This document shows, in pieces, positions 11,221-21,544 of a stretch of DNA of 64,000 nt; positions within the stretch are counted from its first letter, which is position 1; each line of letters begins with the position of its first letter. The notes under the pieces are model-generated. The model was given only the letters and a program-made list of their open reading frames with translations. It did not search any database and was not told the DNA's origin. The stretch spans positions 843,501 through 907,500 of the forward strand of contig JAVHKY010000012.1 in NCBI GenBank assembly GCA_035079385.1, written 5' to 3'. The DNA is from Aspidiotus rigidus. Its lineage: Eukaryota; Arthropoda; Insecta; Hemiptera; Diaspididae. Position numbers and translations under genes: made by a program.

Positions 11221-12262
11221 TGTGGAGCAGATCTTTTTGGTTTTTTTACCTGATTCAAATTATAATTTTCGTACAGAAAAATAAGTAGCCAGCTGAAGAA
11301 ATTAAGAAGGCATCAACAACTGAACCGCTATTAAATCCTTTTTCAAAAGGGAACTGCTATTTTGACCATCTTAGGGTGCAACTTCAAACAAAACCTAGAG
11401 TGGGAGAATGAAAAATCTCTTTTTATACCTGCGAGAAATATGCACACCTTCCCTCTTCATCCTCGTTTTCATCCTTCGCCCCCAGGAAAGGCACAGAGCT
11501 TTTTTTTTAATACCTTTTGATACCTGAGTCACCTTTTGTTTTTTTGTTTTTTTCAATACGTTGTGATATCTGAGCCTGCGAGCATGTCGATTTCAGCGTC
11601 ATCTTTTTCGAGCATTACAGGTCACGATTTTTTTAGGTTCACACCTAGGCCAAAGACGTGTTCCACGTCAGAAGTTACCTAACAATAGGTGGGAGAAGGT
11701 CACAAAAGAGACCCAATCAAACACAAAGGAAAAAATAAATAAAGGTACGAAGTCAAGAAATTCAAAAAATTCAGAAAGGTCTAAAAGAGAATTAATAATT
11801 AAAAGAAAAGTCAAAATCACTCAGTAGGGAAGCAGGATAAAGGTGGTCGGTGGCGCCTCGACTTGTATTAGAGATATCCTATCTTTTTAGTATTAGTGTG
11901 TTATTTTTGATTAAAGTGAGGTTCTGTCCTTACTAAATGATGTTCCATACAAAGTTAAAATTCGTATTAATGGATTTACTCACCTCGATTTGATTCGTTA
12001 TATTTTTCCCACTTATTAAAAAATTTCTCACCTTAATTTCTTCCTCTATATCTTTTTTTTTTTTTTTTTTTTTTTTTCCTTAAATTACATTTTTACTCCG
12101 ACTTCATTGCAAAGCACTCTGTTTTTTCCTCGTGTACCAATTCACGCTGAATACGAACCACATGATTGGAGAAAATTACGTATCCCGACACTTGAATAAT
12201 ACTTCAAATACACAGCGCGAATATAGAGATTATTCTAAAATAAAATATAAATCGATACTCAC
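11221..12262. other. Proximal part of cuticle intron 1
   Basis: No coding sequence seen. Contains a T run of about 28 at 12050-12077. From 12100 the sequence becomes mixed in composition, as expected of unique DNA close to the promoter. Confidence 0.5.
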
Positions 12263-12274
12263 TATACTGAACAT
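12263..12274 (-). CDS. Cuticle protein, exon 1: start codon and four codons
   Basis: The minus strand reads ATG TTC AGT ATA followed directly by the donor GTGAGT. A first coding exon of about four codons followed by a long intron is the usual layout of insect cuticle protein genes. The four residues (MFSI) complete the hydrophobic signal peptide that exon 2 lacks, and the phase is right. Intron 1 is then 10,743 bp (1520-12262). A TATA box and initiator lie about 110-150 bp upstream, which supports this start. No competing short exon was seen closer to exon 2, but transcript data would be needed to exclude one. Confidence 0.8.
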
Positions 12275-12384
12275 GATTTTCGTAAATATAGATCAAACGT
12301 AGTAACCGCGAACGTATAATATCTTCACTATTTCGATCATGCGAGTACGACGTACGAACTTTTTCAGACCTTTTTTATTCACTA

Positions 12385-12423
12385 TCTGACGACGGTTAAT
12401 CTATTTCGATTGTATATATATAT
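12385..12423 (-). promoter_or_regulatory. Core promoter of the cuticle gene: TATA box and initiator
   Basis: On the minus strand an alternating TATATATATACA tract at 12411-12423 is followed by TCAGA at 12385-12389, close to the arthropod initiator TCAGT, at roughly the TATA-to-start spacing expected. The exon 1 ATG lies about 112 nt further on. The transcription start is inferred. Confidence 0.6.
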
Positions 12424-13919
12424 GAGCGTCATTCAAGGACTAATTACGCCTTCGATATTTTTTACCCATTTCTAAAGACTTCCTCTTATTGTGGAACGGT
12501 GTCGGTAGCCGCGACGGCCATTAAGTAAACAATATGATAAAGTACGATAGGGAAAGAGAGTAAGAGTGAGGAGGGAACATACATATCTTACATTATGCAG
12601 ATACGAATATCCAGTTTGACCAGCGTGTCCCGACGCGTTCATTACGCGCCGCCGCTTAATTATTGGTCTATATAGTTAGCCTTTGACGAACTAGAGCGAA
12701 GAACGCGTGCCTAAAAGCCTTACGACGTTGCGCAATTATTAATTAGAAAACTTAATCCAACCTGTTTGTACCAATATGTGTGTCTGTATTCGCGGTTTAC
12801 CTATTGTCGTCGGATTCCGCGATGTCAACAAAACGCGAGGTTCACGACGAAGCCAAAGTGCACAGCTTCAGTTGCTGCGATCTTTGTGCATGGGTTTTCT
12901 TAATATGCGCGAGTATAATATAGTTATTTTCTTATTACGAAACTGAGAATATGAAAACGATGTGTAGCGTACATTTGTGAGTGTAGTAAATTGTACATAA
13001 TTTCATAACGATCAGGGAAAGAATGGTCAAAAGTATCATATTATTCGAAGTGACTGAACAGTGTCGTCGGTCTATGTCGATTCTGTTTCAACGTTTCAAA
13101 TCAATTTCGAGTTAATAGTCAGGAAGGTAAGAGCCACGACCATGCATTTCTGGATCAAAGCATGAAACTTGGAACATATCATCTTCAGGTGGAGTACTTC
13201 AAAATGAGATATGTTGCCACCATTGGGGGAGGTGCTGACCCCCTTTCCGCGGGGGTTTTGTATTCTCAAAATAAGTTTTTTGCAAATATCTTGCTGCGTT
13301 TCAACTTAAGAGGAAAAAGTTTCAAATAAAAGTTGTAGAGCGTAAAATTACCTACAAAATGATGTATCATATGTTAGCCTAGATCTATCCGTTTGGACTC
13401 AATACACGGATAAAGAGCACAACTTTTGAAAAATCATTATTTTTTGTACTTTTACAGACCGTATTGAACTTGGATGGAGTTTTAGAGTACAAACTTTCGA
13501 ACAAAAAATATAGAGTATCAAGTTTTCTACAAAATTAAATATAATCACAAACGCTTACACCCAAATATAGGCATCTAGGGTAAAAATTATTGTTATTTCG
13601 CGTGCAAAATACACTATTTGAACGTATGTACAAATAAAAAAATGATACTGAGCTGCCAATATGTAGGATAAAATTCATACAAAATATTTTTCAGTTCTTC
13701 TCCTGATCAAAGGCGAATGGCATGTAGCGGCAAAGTTGTAAGGTCAGCAAAAAATTGAAGAAAGAAAAAAAAAACAAGACTGAGTCGCCAGGCGTCTGTT
13801 CTATTGGGTCGATAACTAGTCTGCCATACCAAGATAAATTGACGTATATGCAAATAATGAATACGAGAAAAAGAGGCTATACCAAGTATACCCCATAACC
13901 TTTTTTCTTTGTGTTCATT
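12424..13919. other. Upstream region of the cuticle gene, no gene seen
   Basis: About 12480-13130 is non-repetitive and rich in CG-containing words (ACGCGTTC, ACGCGCCGCCG, TTACGACGTTGCGC), consistent with the 5' regulatory region of the divergent side of the cuticle promoter. About 13150-13900 resembles dispersed repeats seen near 7000 and holds only short unsupported open frames. Confidence 0.4.
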
Positions 13920-13931
13920 ATCTGCATATAC

Positions 13932-14010
13932 TGAAAAAGGGTTTTCCAATTGTACAAATTTACTTTATTAGTTGCTTTTACAAGAGTACTTTCGGGTGTT
14001 ATCCCATCAT
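13932..14010 (-). repeat. Penelope A terminal repeat, 3' copy
   Basis: This sequence is an inverted match to 16691-16770, near-perfect over about 80 bp, with shared phrases such as TTCCAATTGTACAAAT and GTACTTTCGGGTGTTATCCC on the plus strand here. Confidence 0.9.
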
Positions 14011-14026
14011 CAGTTGTGTCGCAACT
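13970..14026 (-). ncRNA. Hammerhead ribozyme of Penelope element A
   Basis: The minus strand folds as a type I hammerhead. Stem I has outer AGUUGC/GCAACU (6 bp) and inner ACAA/UUGU (4 bp) with an internal loop GAC/AAAA. The core is CUGAUGA; one extra U follows; stem II is GGG/CCC with loop AUAACA; then GAAA; then the very short stem III GUACUC, giving A-U and G-C pairs with the cleavage C at its end. Hammerheads with minimal stem III are known in Penelope-like elements, where they process element RNA. All catalytic core positions are present. Activity is predicted, not shown. Confidence 0.82.
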
Positions 14027-14214
14027 GGAGAACAAGGCCTTAACCATGAGTTTTTATAGTATAACACTGTGATCTTATTGGCTATAACAATGCTGTGTTG
14101 TGATTGGTTCACTTTTTAGAAACTTATTCTTGTAATAATATGACATTGTGTTCTTATTGGCTAAAACATACTGCTTCGTGATTGGTTCAATCTTTCGTCC
14201 TAAATGCTGCGTTT
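14027..14214 (-). other. Penelope A 3' untranslated region with CCAAT-type words
   Basis: The plus strand shows a regular series of ATTGGCT and GATTGGTT words (about 14077, 14103, 14156, 14180, 14215, 14244), so the element's strand reads repeated AGCCAAT and AACCAATC. Whether these bind CCAAT factors is unknown. Confidence 0.45.
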
Positions 14215-14751
14215 CTATTGGCTACCTGGATTCCTGTCGTCGGATTGGTTGGGTCTGTTCTTCTTCTCTCGTCCAATCACCAGGCCGAATAATTTTTCGC
14301 TGTCAAATGTGATTACATTGTTCAAGAGGCAGGCTTTCTCCCTCTTGGCTTTTGCAATCTCCATTTGTTCCCAGAGTTTTCTTCTCTTTGTGCGATTATC
14401 TACGTGTATGACTTCAAATATTCCCTCTCCATCGTGGTTTTCCTCGTTACAGTGTTTCCCAAACAGTGACTTGCCATCTTCTTTCTCCCTCGACGTTTTG
14501 TGCTCCTTCTTCCTGATCTCAAACTTTCTCCCAGTCTCACCGATGTAGATCCCCTCACACTGTTCACAACTGAGCTTGTACACTCCGCTCAAGCTTTCCT
14601 TGTCCTTTTGTTCCGTCTGGTCATTGCTGATTTTCTTAACCATGGGTTGGTTATTCTGGATACCAACATTTACATCGTAGCCATTGAACGCCTTTATCAC
14701 CTTGTTTGTGTACTTTCCTATATATGGTATCGATCCGGAGTACTTTCTCAC
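14215..14751 (-). pseudogene. Penelope A GIY-YIG endonuclease
   Basis: The frame encodes the C-terminal nuclease that nicks target DNA for integration. The motif is GVYKLSCEQCEGIYIGETGR, with the paired cysteines typical of Penelope GIY-YIG domains, followed by FEIRKKEHK (conserved Arg and His) and a downstream acidic residue in LWEQMEIAKA. The frame ends at 14215. There is no internal stop, so the domain itself looks intact. Confidence 0.92.
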
Positions 14752-15743
14752 TATGCTATCCTATCATGGGTTCCTTTCTTCGTTTCCATTTTCCCAAAGA
14801 CTCCATCCACCACACTTCTGCGGTAGCCATTGGCTTCTGCGATCTGCTTTACTATCTCGATCTCTTTCCTCTTCTCTTCGTTGTTCTTGAGGATAGAAAT
14901 TGCCCGATAGCAGTAGTTCTGGATTGCCGCTAACTTGTGCCTAGGGTGGAGGTAGGAGTCATTTGGGATGATGGTGTCAGTATGCGTCGGCTTCCTGTAG
15001 ATTTTGTATTCTATCCTATTGTTCTCCATTGTGAGTATAAGGTCCAAATAGTCGATGGTCTCATTGCCTTTTTCCACTATGAATTTGATGCTCTCATTCA
15101 TCGCGTTCATTTCTGAAAGGAATAGATCCACCTGCCTATCAGTGCCTGACCACACAATTAGGATATCATCTACATATCTGGCCCAGTGTTTGATCGAGTT
15201 TCTGAACTTGCCGCCCTTCAATATCTTGTTTTCCATGTCATTCATGAATATCTCCGCCAGTATTGGTGACAGCGGTGATCTCATCGCAAGTCCCCTTTCC
15301 TGACTGTAGAACCTGTTATTGAAGCGGCAGTAGTTCTGGCTCAAGATCTCTTCCACCATGTTGGCGTACTTCGGCCCATCGGCGTTCCCATGGTATCTGT
15401 TGTTTTTGAGCAGGGTAAGAAGTTCCTCCTTTGGTATGGTACCAAACATATTAGTCACATCAAAGGATATCAGCTTGTCGTTACTCCTGATTTCCAACTT
15501 GTCCAGTTGCTCAATCAGCTCTCCGTTATTTCTGATACTTCGTCTGGGTGCAAACTGGTAGTTTTCTTTCAGGAATGTGGCTACGATCTTTGCTATCTTA
15601 TAGCATGGTGATTGAATGCTGTTGACCAGGGGTCTCATCGGACGGTTCGCTTTGTGGAGTTTTACTAGCCCCTTGAGTTTTGGTGCAACCGGGTTCATCT
15701 CAAGCGTCCTTCCATTGCCGGGTACATTGTTCCGTTTCAACAC
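14751..15743 (-). pseudogene. Penelope A reverse transcriptase core
   Basis: The 330-residue frame has KLKGLVKLHKANRPMRPLV, then motif A in LISFDVTNMFGTIP (catalytic Asp), motif B region LAMRSPLSPILAEIFMNDM, motif C HWARYVDDILIVWSG (YVDD catalytic pair) and TIDYLDL. These are the ordered motifs of the Penelope/telomerase-like reverse transcriptases. It joins the previous frame by a shift near 15775 and the next by a shift near 14752. Confidence 0.93.
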
Positions 15744-15748
15744 TGCTT

Positions 15749-16771
15749 TCAGGTCATCTGGTATTTCCGTGTTGGGTCCCTTGCCAGCTCTTGGTATCCA
15801 TTAACTGCGATGTACGACTCCACTTTTTGGGTGTAGTCCCCCTTCTCCATTACCACTACCGTGTTGCCCTTGTCCGCCTTTGTCAAAATCAAGTTGTTCT
15901 GTCGGATCTTCTTTTGTAGATTTGTGACCTTCCTCTGCATTACTTGCGTTCTGTCATAGGTTCGGCACATATCCTCTTTGATGTCCAACAGCACTTTCCC
16001 AATTTTGGTCCGGGCTTCTGGTCTCACTTCGTGTTCCATGGTTTGGATTACTTGTTCGCAGCTAATGGCCATGCTTTCAAGCCTACACTGGTTCAGCCTC
16101 TCTGGCTGCACGTACTTGATACCTTTGTCCAGCAGTCTTCTTTCTTCTTCTGTGAAGGTGACGCTTGATAGGTTCTCGGTTCTGGGAGCAAATTTGTGCT
16201 CAACTCTCGCTGTCTCTTCCTTTCTTTCTTCTTTCTTCCGGGTCAGTTCAGCAAGCTTCTTCTTGATCTGTTTTGTTTGGGCTTCCACTCGTTTTTCCAC
16301 ATAGTCTTCTCCTTTCTTCTCCTTTCCTCCTTTTTCGAACATCATTTCTTTGAATTCTAACGGATGTAGTAACCTTGACAGATGGAAATATTGATCATAC
16401 AGTAAACCATTCAGCCTGTTGATTTTCTTGTAGAGTTCACCAATTTCGTTCTTCACTCGCAATCTTTCGGTTTGCATCTTGGTGCGTTTCACTGCTGCGC
16501 TGTTTCCTGGTAGCCTGATAGTCGCATACTTGGGAGTAATGCCTCGTCTCAAGCATTCGTTATTGAACCAAATCTTCACATGTGTCACTCTTAGTTTGAC
16601 CTTGGTCTTCAGAAACTTAAAAACCTCGTTTACCATGTCTGGTGTGCTATTATCGGAACTCGTAATGAGTGAGTGTGGTGTAAGTAGAGCGATGATGGGA
16701 TAACACCCGAAAGTACTCTTGTGAAAGCAACTAATAAAGTAGATTTGTACAATTGGAAAACCCTTTTTCAA
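15749..16771 (-). pseudogene. Penelope A polyprotein, N-terminal part
   Basis: This frame of 340 residues begins inside the inverted terminal repeat, as often seen in Penelope elements, where the frame can start in the pseudo-LTR. Its middle (about residues 85-200) is Lys/Glu-rich and likely coiled coil. The conserved block LTKADKGNTVVVMEKGDY near residue 305 is the N-terminal signature of Penelope reverse transcriptases. The frame is lost at about 15775, just before the next segment. Confidence 0.88.
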
Positions 16772-16818
16772 TATCAGTGCTCTACTTACACCTCACTCAC
16801 TCATTATGAGTTCCGATA
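16650..16818. repeat. Penelope A 5' end: inverted terminal copy held in a 40-bp stem
   Basis: Arms at 16650-16690 and 16779-16818 are inverted copies of each other (about 40 bp, three or four mismatches; TATCGGAACTC at one end, GAGTTCCGATA at the other). The 88-base loop between them is almost exactly the inverted terminal repeat. The loop copy of the hammerhead starts at GAUGAUGGG and lacks the CU of the core and the 5' strand of stem I, so it cannot form the same ribozyme alone. Confidence 0.85.
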
Positions 16819-17039
16819 ATCTGCATATACGTCAATTTAACTTTGTACGGCAGCAGTGTGTTTGGAATGTATGCAGATCGACATCGAATTAACCTCAGAT
16901 TTATATCGGCGTCAGCAACTCTTACTTAAAATCAGTGTAGGCCGATGACACCGTGTTTAAATTTTGGCATGACGGGGCATCCAGCCAGAGTGCATTTGTA
17001 GTGGGAACGTGAGTCAAGTTTGGAATTTTTCAAGGGAAC

Positions 17040-17233
17040 AAAAAGAGTTTCTTTCAGTGCTCGGGAGAGAGAGGAGAGAACCCCTGTGGAAGAGTTCCAG
17101 TGTGAAAATTGAGTTCAAGAAAAGAAATAGTCGAAAGTTAGGAAGCAGGATGGAGGAGCCAAGGATTTGGGATTGAACAGGTGAAAATGAGTGATTCGTA
17201 TGTGGCCAATTCTTATAGTTGGGTGAGGTCTAT
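17040..17233 (-). pseudogene. LINE 3'-end fragment with Cys/His region
   Basis: The minus strand reads TIRIGHIRITHFHLF at about 17220-17176, matching the LRIGHTRLTH motif of the RNase H-bearing LINEs elsewhere in the window. The rest is degraded. It directly abuts the truncated end of Penelope B. Confidence 0.5.
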
Positions 17234-18987
17234 TGAATTTTCAACTGACGGCCTGTCTCGCCGATATAAATTCCGTTACAATGCTTACACTCAACTTTAT
17301 ACACACCACTCCTCTCGGCCAGATGGATGGGGTCTCTTAGCCTAACCAATAAACTTTTTATGGTATTGGGGTTGTAATACATAGGCCGAAATCCGAAGGG
17401 GCGTAGGACACGACTCAATTGAGATGAAAACTGCCCCAAGAACGGAAGCCTTATCCAACGATCTCTACTGTTTAGGGCCGTATTGCGGGGGAGGGAGGTG
17501 GTGGAATCGAGGCATTTTCGAGTAACTTTCCTTTGGATCATAAGGTCAATGTCTAAGTTCACTTCATTCACTCTGACCAAGTGCTTTATAGTTAATACCT
17601 CTTTTTGGAAGGCTGACTGATTGAGAGGAATACTAGTCAGTCGATGGATTAAGCTGTTAAATCCAGCATATTTATGGGCTACAGGGCAAAAAGATTTTCC
17701 GTGGACAGTAATATCGGTCGCAGTATCTTTCCTGTATATGGCGAATTCATGAATACCGTCTCTATTACAGATCGTCAAATCCAAGTAGTTAATAGATGCG
17801 TCACCGATTTCTAATGTAAATTTTATAGAAGGATATTGATTATTTAGATACTGGAGAAACTCCAAAAGGAGTTCTCGGGGACCAGTCCACGTACACAGCA
17901 CATCGTCGACATACCTGTGCCAATAATAAATCTGATCTAAATACGCACTGCCAGAGGAGAACAAATCGAGCTCAAACTTGGCCATAAAGACCTCCGAAAT
18001 GAGAGAACCCAAAGGAGAACCGATGGGTATTCCAACCTCTTCAGGAAACTCGAAAAACTTGTTATCGAATTTGCAATGATTGGGAGACCAACAAATATTG
18101 AGGAGATTGAAAAATTCACCCAATTCTTCTTGGCGAACATTTGTTTGAATCAAAAGGTCTCCCATATGTTGCATGGCGGTTGCTCTGGGGATATTGGGGA
18201 ACAGGCCGACCACATCAAATGAAGACAGGGTCGATCCCAGCGGAAGAATATTATCCTTAAGCCTATCAGCCAAGGAGACCGAATTTTTCACCGAGTAAGG
18301 TGACTCATGGTCAACTCTCGATTTAAACCATCGGTCCAAAAATTTCGCCAGAGCGTACGTGGGGGAGGACACAAAGGATACGACCGGACGCATCGGGTTA
18401 TCTTTTTTATGGACTTTTGGTAGCCCGTACAAGAGGGGAGGCACAGGGTTGGGCTCCAGGAGCAATCTTTTTAGCGAGGGAGTTTTAATAATAAATTCAC
18501 ACTCGCTTATCACACGTCGAACTTCTTTTACGTGTTTAGGAAAATTGAAACTGTCGTTTTCCTTGGCACCACACTGGCCGAGAACGTCATAGACCTTGGA
18601 GACGTAGGAGGACTTCTCCATCACGACAATGGCATTACTTTTGTCAGCCTTCGTGATGATTAAGCCCTCCTCCCTGACCCTCCTCTTTAATCCCTTAATC
18701 ACCTCAATTGCGTAATTGTTTATACGAGGGAGGGGGGTATTGCGGACAAGAGCAGCACAATTTTTTTGAGTATTAACCCCCGGTCCGATTTTCACCTCGA
18801 GGTCGGCAACAACATTAGCCAAAGCATTACTATTATTGAGAGGGGGTAATCCGAACTTCAACCCTTTCTCTAATAAATTCACCTCATCACTACTGAACTC
18901 AACCTGACTGCAATTTATAATGCGCGGTTGGAAGTTTTGGATAACACTGACCTCAGGTCTCACTTCCTGGACAGCGAGGTTATTCAA
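17230..18987 (-). pseudogene. Penelope B reverse transcriptase, long open frame
   Basis: A 585-residue open frame. In order: LITKADKSNAIVVMEKSSYV, LYGLPKVHKKDNPMRPVVS, motif A LSSFDVVGLFPNIP, motif B VGIPIGSPLGSLISEVFM, motif C HRYVDDVLCTWTG, SINYLDLTI, a thumb-like region, then GVYKVECKHCNGIYIGETGR. The polymerase core has no visible lesion. The frame ends in flanking DNA seven residues after GETGR, so the endonuclease is cut off. The N-terminus is separated from the rest by the insertion at 18990-20239. The first Met has no meaning as a start. Confidence 0.92.
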
Positions 18988-18989
18988 AT

Positions 18990-19433
18990 TTTTTTGACAT
19001 GTTCCATGTCTTTTCTCTCGCCGGACCCCGATTTCGAAACTCGCGAGTACCCCCCCGTCAAGAGAAATCTCTACCCCGTGGGTGATTCAGAAATTCGCGA
19101 GTACACCCCGCGTCATAATAATGAATAATTAATTAATTAATAATTAAATAATTAAATAAATAAATAAATAATTAAATAAATAAATAATGAAATAATTAAT
19201 ATAATTAATAATTAGAAAATAATCTCTACCCCTTGGGTGATTCAGAAAATCGCGAGTACACCCCGCGTAATAATAATAAATAATTAATTAATTAATTAAT
19301 AAGTAAATAATTAAATAAATAAATAATTAATATAATTAATAATTAGAAAATCTCTACCCCGTGGGTGATTCAGAAATTCGCGAGTACACCCCGCGTAATA
19401 ATAATAATTATGTAATAATAAATAAATAAATAA

Positions 19434-19479
<46 letters not shown>

Positions 19480-20239
19480 AAATAATTAAATAAATAAATA
19501 ATTAATATAATTAATAATTAGAAAATCTCTACCCCGTGGGTGATTCAGAAATTCGCGAGTACACCCCGCGTAATAATAATAAATAATTAATTAATTAATA
19601 ATTAAATAATTAATATAATTAATAATTAGAAAATTTTCCAAGTCCCTCTTCCTATCATATATGGCTGGATAGTCGCAATTTTTCCAAGTCCCCTAGACTT
19701 GAATTGTCTCATACCATTCCAATACAACAGCGAGATCGCTCGTTCGCCCCACGAAAGTTGATACCACAAAATATAGAACACCCACAATTACCTCAAAATA
19801 TTTCTCATACAAGACTTATACGACGCCAAGATAGGTAAAGGGGTAAACGAATAATATCTCACGAACAGTTGACCTAGTACAAGAATTAATAATAAATAAA
19901 TAAATAAATAAATAATATTAAATAATTAAATAATTGAATAATTAAATAATTAAATAAATAAAGGCTGGATAGTCGACATTTTTCCAAATCCCCTAGACTT
20001 GAATTGTCACATACCATTCCAATACAACAGCGAGAAAGGGGGCGAACGAGCGGAGCGAGTTCGCGCTACCCCATATTTCTCATAGAAGACTTATACGACG
20101 CCAAGATAGGTAAAGGGGTAAACGAATAATATCTCACGAACACTTGACCTAGTAGAAGCCTAGACTGAAATATTTCAAGATGACTGATAAAATATAAAAG
20201 ATATGGAACATGATTTTCATTTATTTGGCTATGCCAGAA
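18990..20239 (+). mobile_element. Helentron/DINE-like non-autonomous element, copy B
   Basis: Starts TTTTTGACATGTTCC and ends GGCTATGCCAGAAT. It has the inverted subterminal motif CATGTTCCATGTCTTTT (last bases changed at the right end), the end hairpin TGGC/GCCA, GC-rich blocks near 19088, 19260, 19390 and 19562, and AAAT/AATT arrays between. It interrupts Penelope B within a run of Lys codons: the protein reads LCSLHKK on one side and resumes NNLAVQEV on the other. T runs flank both ends and no longer duplication is evident. Confidence 0.8.
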
Positions 20240-20244
20240 TATTT

Positions 20245-20360
20245 TTTTCTTTTTATGGAGGGAACAAAGTTTCTTATTTTTCTTCCTTTTCAATTTAGCT
20301 TCAAAACCGCGGCATTTAACATTAATAGCCTTAATAAACAGATCCAACTCACCCGGATGC
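20245..20360 (-). pseudogene. Penelope B coding start, N-terminal fragment
   Basis: The minus strand reads GELDLFIKAINVKCRGFEAK followed by a Lys-rich stretch. This aligns with GEFDRFIRKVNEDCWDFEVE at the start of the Penelope C frame. It is cut off from the remaining coding sequence by the insertion to its left. Confidence 0.8.
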
Positions 20361-20382
20361 AGTAGGCCAGAAAGTCTAGCAA

Positions 20383-21068
20383 AGAAAAGTTACTCGAAAA
20401 TGCCTCGATTCCACCAGCTCCCTCCCCCGCAATACGGCCCTAAACAGTAGAGAGCGTTGGATAAGGCTTCTGTTCTTGGGGCAGTTTTCATCTCAATTGA
20501 GTCGAGTCCTACGCCCCTTCGGATTTCGGCCTGTGTATTACAACCCCAATACCATAAAAAGTTTATTGGTTAGGCTAAAAGACCCCATCCAACTGGCCGA
20601 GAGGAGCGGTGTGTATAAAGTTGAGTGTGAGGATTGTAACGGAATTTATATCGGCGAGACAGGCCGTCAGTTGAAAATTAGAATCGCTGAATATAGGAAG
20701 GCGTGGGAAAAGAAGAATATAGGTGAATCGGCGTTTATTAAAGAGGGGTCCGAGGTCCTCCTCTATAGAGAAAACGCGTATTCGAAGCGGAAAGCGTTAG
20801 AACACATCGAAATAATCTGTCATTTAAATAACGAAGACCTTAATGTGCTCAACAGGTAGATACGTGATGAGGGGTTGATTGAACTAGTTTACGAGTATGA
20901 TTGTTCAATCCTGATTTCCTCGTATGTTTCTAGTTTACAGCCGGAGTTGGTTCAGTCGCTTTCCAGTCCCCGTTGACAATGATTGTTTAATCGAAAGCGC
21001 TCCGGCGTCGTTAAATTTCTGTGGCTATTTGTAAATTACTCCGTTTGTATTACTCGCTTGAGTATGAC
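20383..21068 (+). pseudogene. Inverted 3' arm of Penelope B with GIY-YIG domain
   Basis: Open from about 20390 with KVTRKCLDSTSSLPR through LGQFSSQLSRVLRPFGFRP to GVYKVECEDCNGIYIGETGR and RIAEYRKAWEKKNIGESAF. It ends at a stop after EDLNVLNR at 20857, where the family normally continues with YFPDEGL, and the region between AFI and KEGSEVLLYRE is shortened by a deletion. A decayed hammerhead follows at about 20968-21010. The arm ends near GAGTATGACT at 21068. Confidence 0.85.
20968..21010 (+). ncRNA. Degenerate hammerhead in Penelope B arm
   Basis: Same layout as the element A ribozyme: a core-like UUGACAA in place of CUGAUGA, one U, stem II GAUU/AAUC with loop GUUU, GAAA, then GCGCUC. Core substitutions make it almost certainly inactive. 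Confidence 0.5.
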
Positions 21069-21074
21069 TTCGTC

Positions 21075-21404
21075 TAGTACTAGAAGAGACTTTGAGCTAG
21101 GTTCGGGTATTGACTGAAGGCAGCTGTAAGAGATTCCGTCAAGGCCAGGGGCTGTAGATTTCCTTGAACAAAGAATTGAGTAGAATTCTTCCCAAGTGAA
21201 TTGACTGTCTAATAGGTTATTTTGAGGAGGAGGGGATTGTAAATATTGAATATTGACCTCTGAGAAATTTGGAGCCCTTCGTGGGACGACTATGTCAGCA
21301 AAGGAAAGTAAGTCATCCTGAGAGATTTTGTGTTTAAAGGGATTGCGACCGGATCTAAATGCTTTGGAGCACCGCCATATTGTGCCGAGTTTCGTGTCTC
21401 TGTT
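21075..21404 (-). pseudogene. LINE reverse transcriptase N-terminal fragment
   Basis: The minus strand is open for about 110 codons: RDTKLGTIWRCSKAFRSGRN, FTWEEFYSILCSRKSTAPGL and DGISYSCLQSIPE. SAPGLDGISY-type sequence is the entry to the reverse transcriptase of RNase H-bearing LINEs. It has no Met and is truncated at both ends. It abuts the end of Penelope B. Confidence 0.8.
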
Positions 21405-21544
21405 AAATGACGAACTAAATTAACGAGTTACTAAGAGAGTGTCACAGAGCTATGAGCTCAGTAGTTTTGAAAAGTGAAGATGTGGAAAAAAAATTTAACT
21501 GTTGGAAGAATTGAAAGATGTTGACAACAAATGGAAAGTCATCT

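Larger units (their letters stand above)
13920..16830 (-). mobile_element. Penelope-like element A, complete ends, with 12-bp target duplication
   Basis: A Penelope-like retroelement (telomerase-related reverse transcriptase plus GIY-YIG endonuclease) on the minus strand. Direct repeats ATCTGCATATAC at 13920-13931 and 16819-16830 bound it and are read as the target-site duplication; the element proper is 13932-16818. About 80 bp at the 3' end (13932-14010) recurs inverted near the 5' end (16691-16770), the usual pseudo-LTR arrangement. A hammerhead ribozyme lies in the 3' copy. Coding sequence runs 16771 to 14215 in three frames, so this copy is probably inactive but lightly damaged. The host DNA on each side is not recognised. 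Confidence 0.92.
17234..21068 (-). mobile_element. Penelope-like element B, 3'-truncated, with inverted 3' arm and nested insertion
   Basis: On the minus strand, the order is: an inverted copy of the element's own 3' end (21068-20383, which reads on the plus strand), the coding start (about 20360-20245), a Helentron-like insertion (copy B, 20239-18990), then the bulk of the coding region down to 17234, where it stops inside the GIY-YIG domain. The inverted arm keeps the part of the 3' end that the main copy lost. This matches the arrangement of Penelope C. LINE fragments lie on both sides, suggesting insertion into a decayed LINE. No target duplication was found, as expected if one end is truncated. 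Confidence 0.85.
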
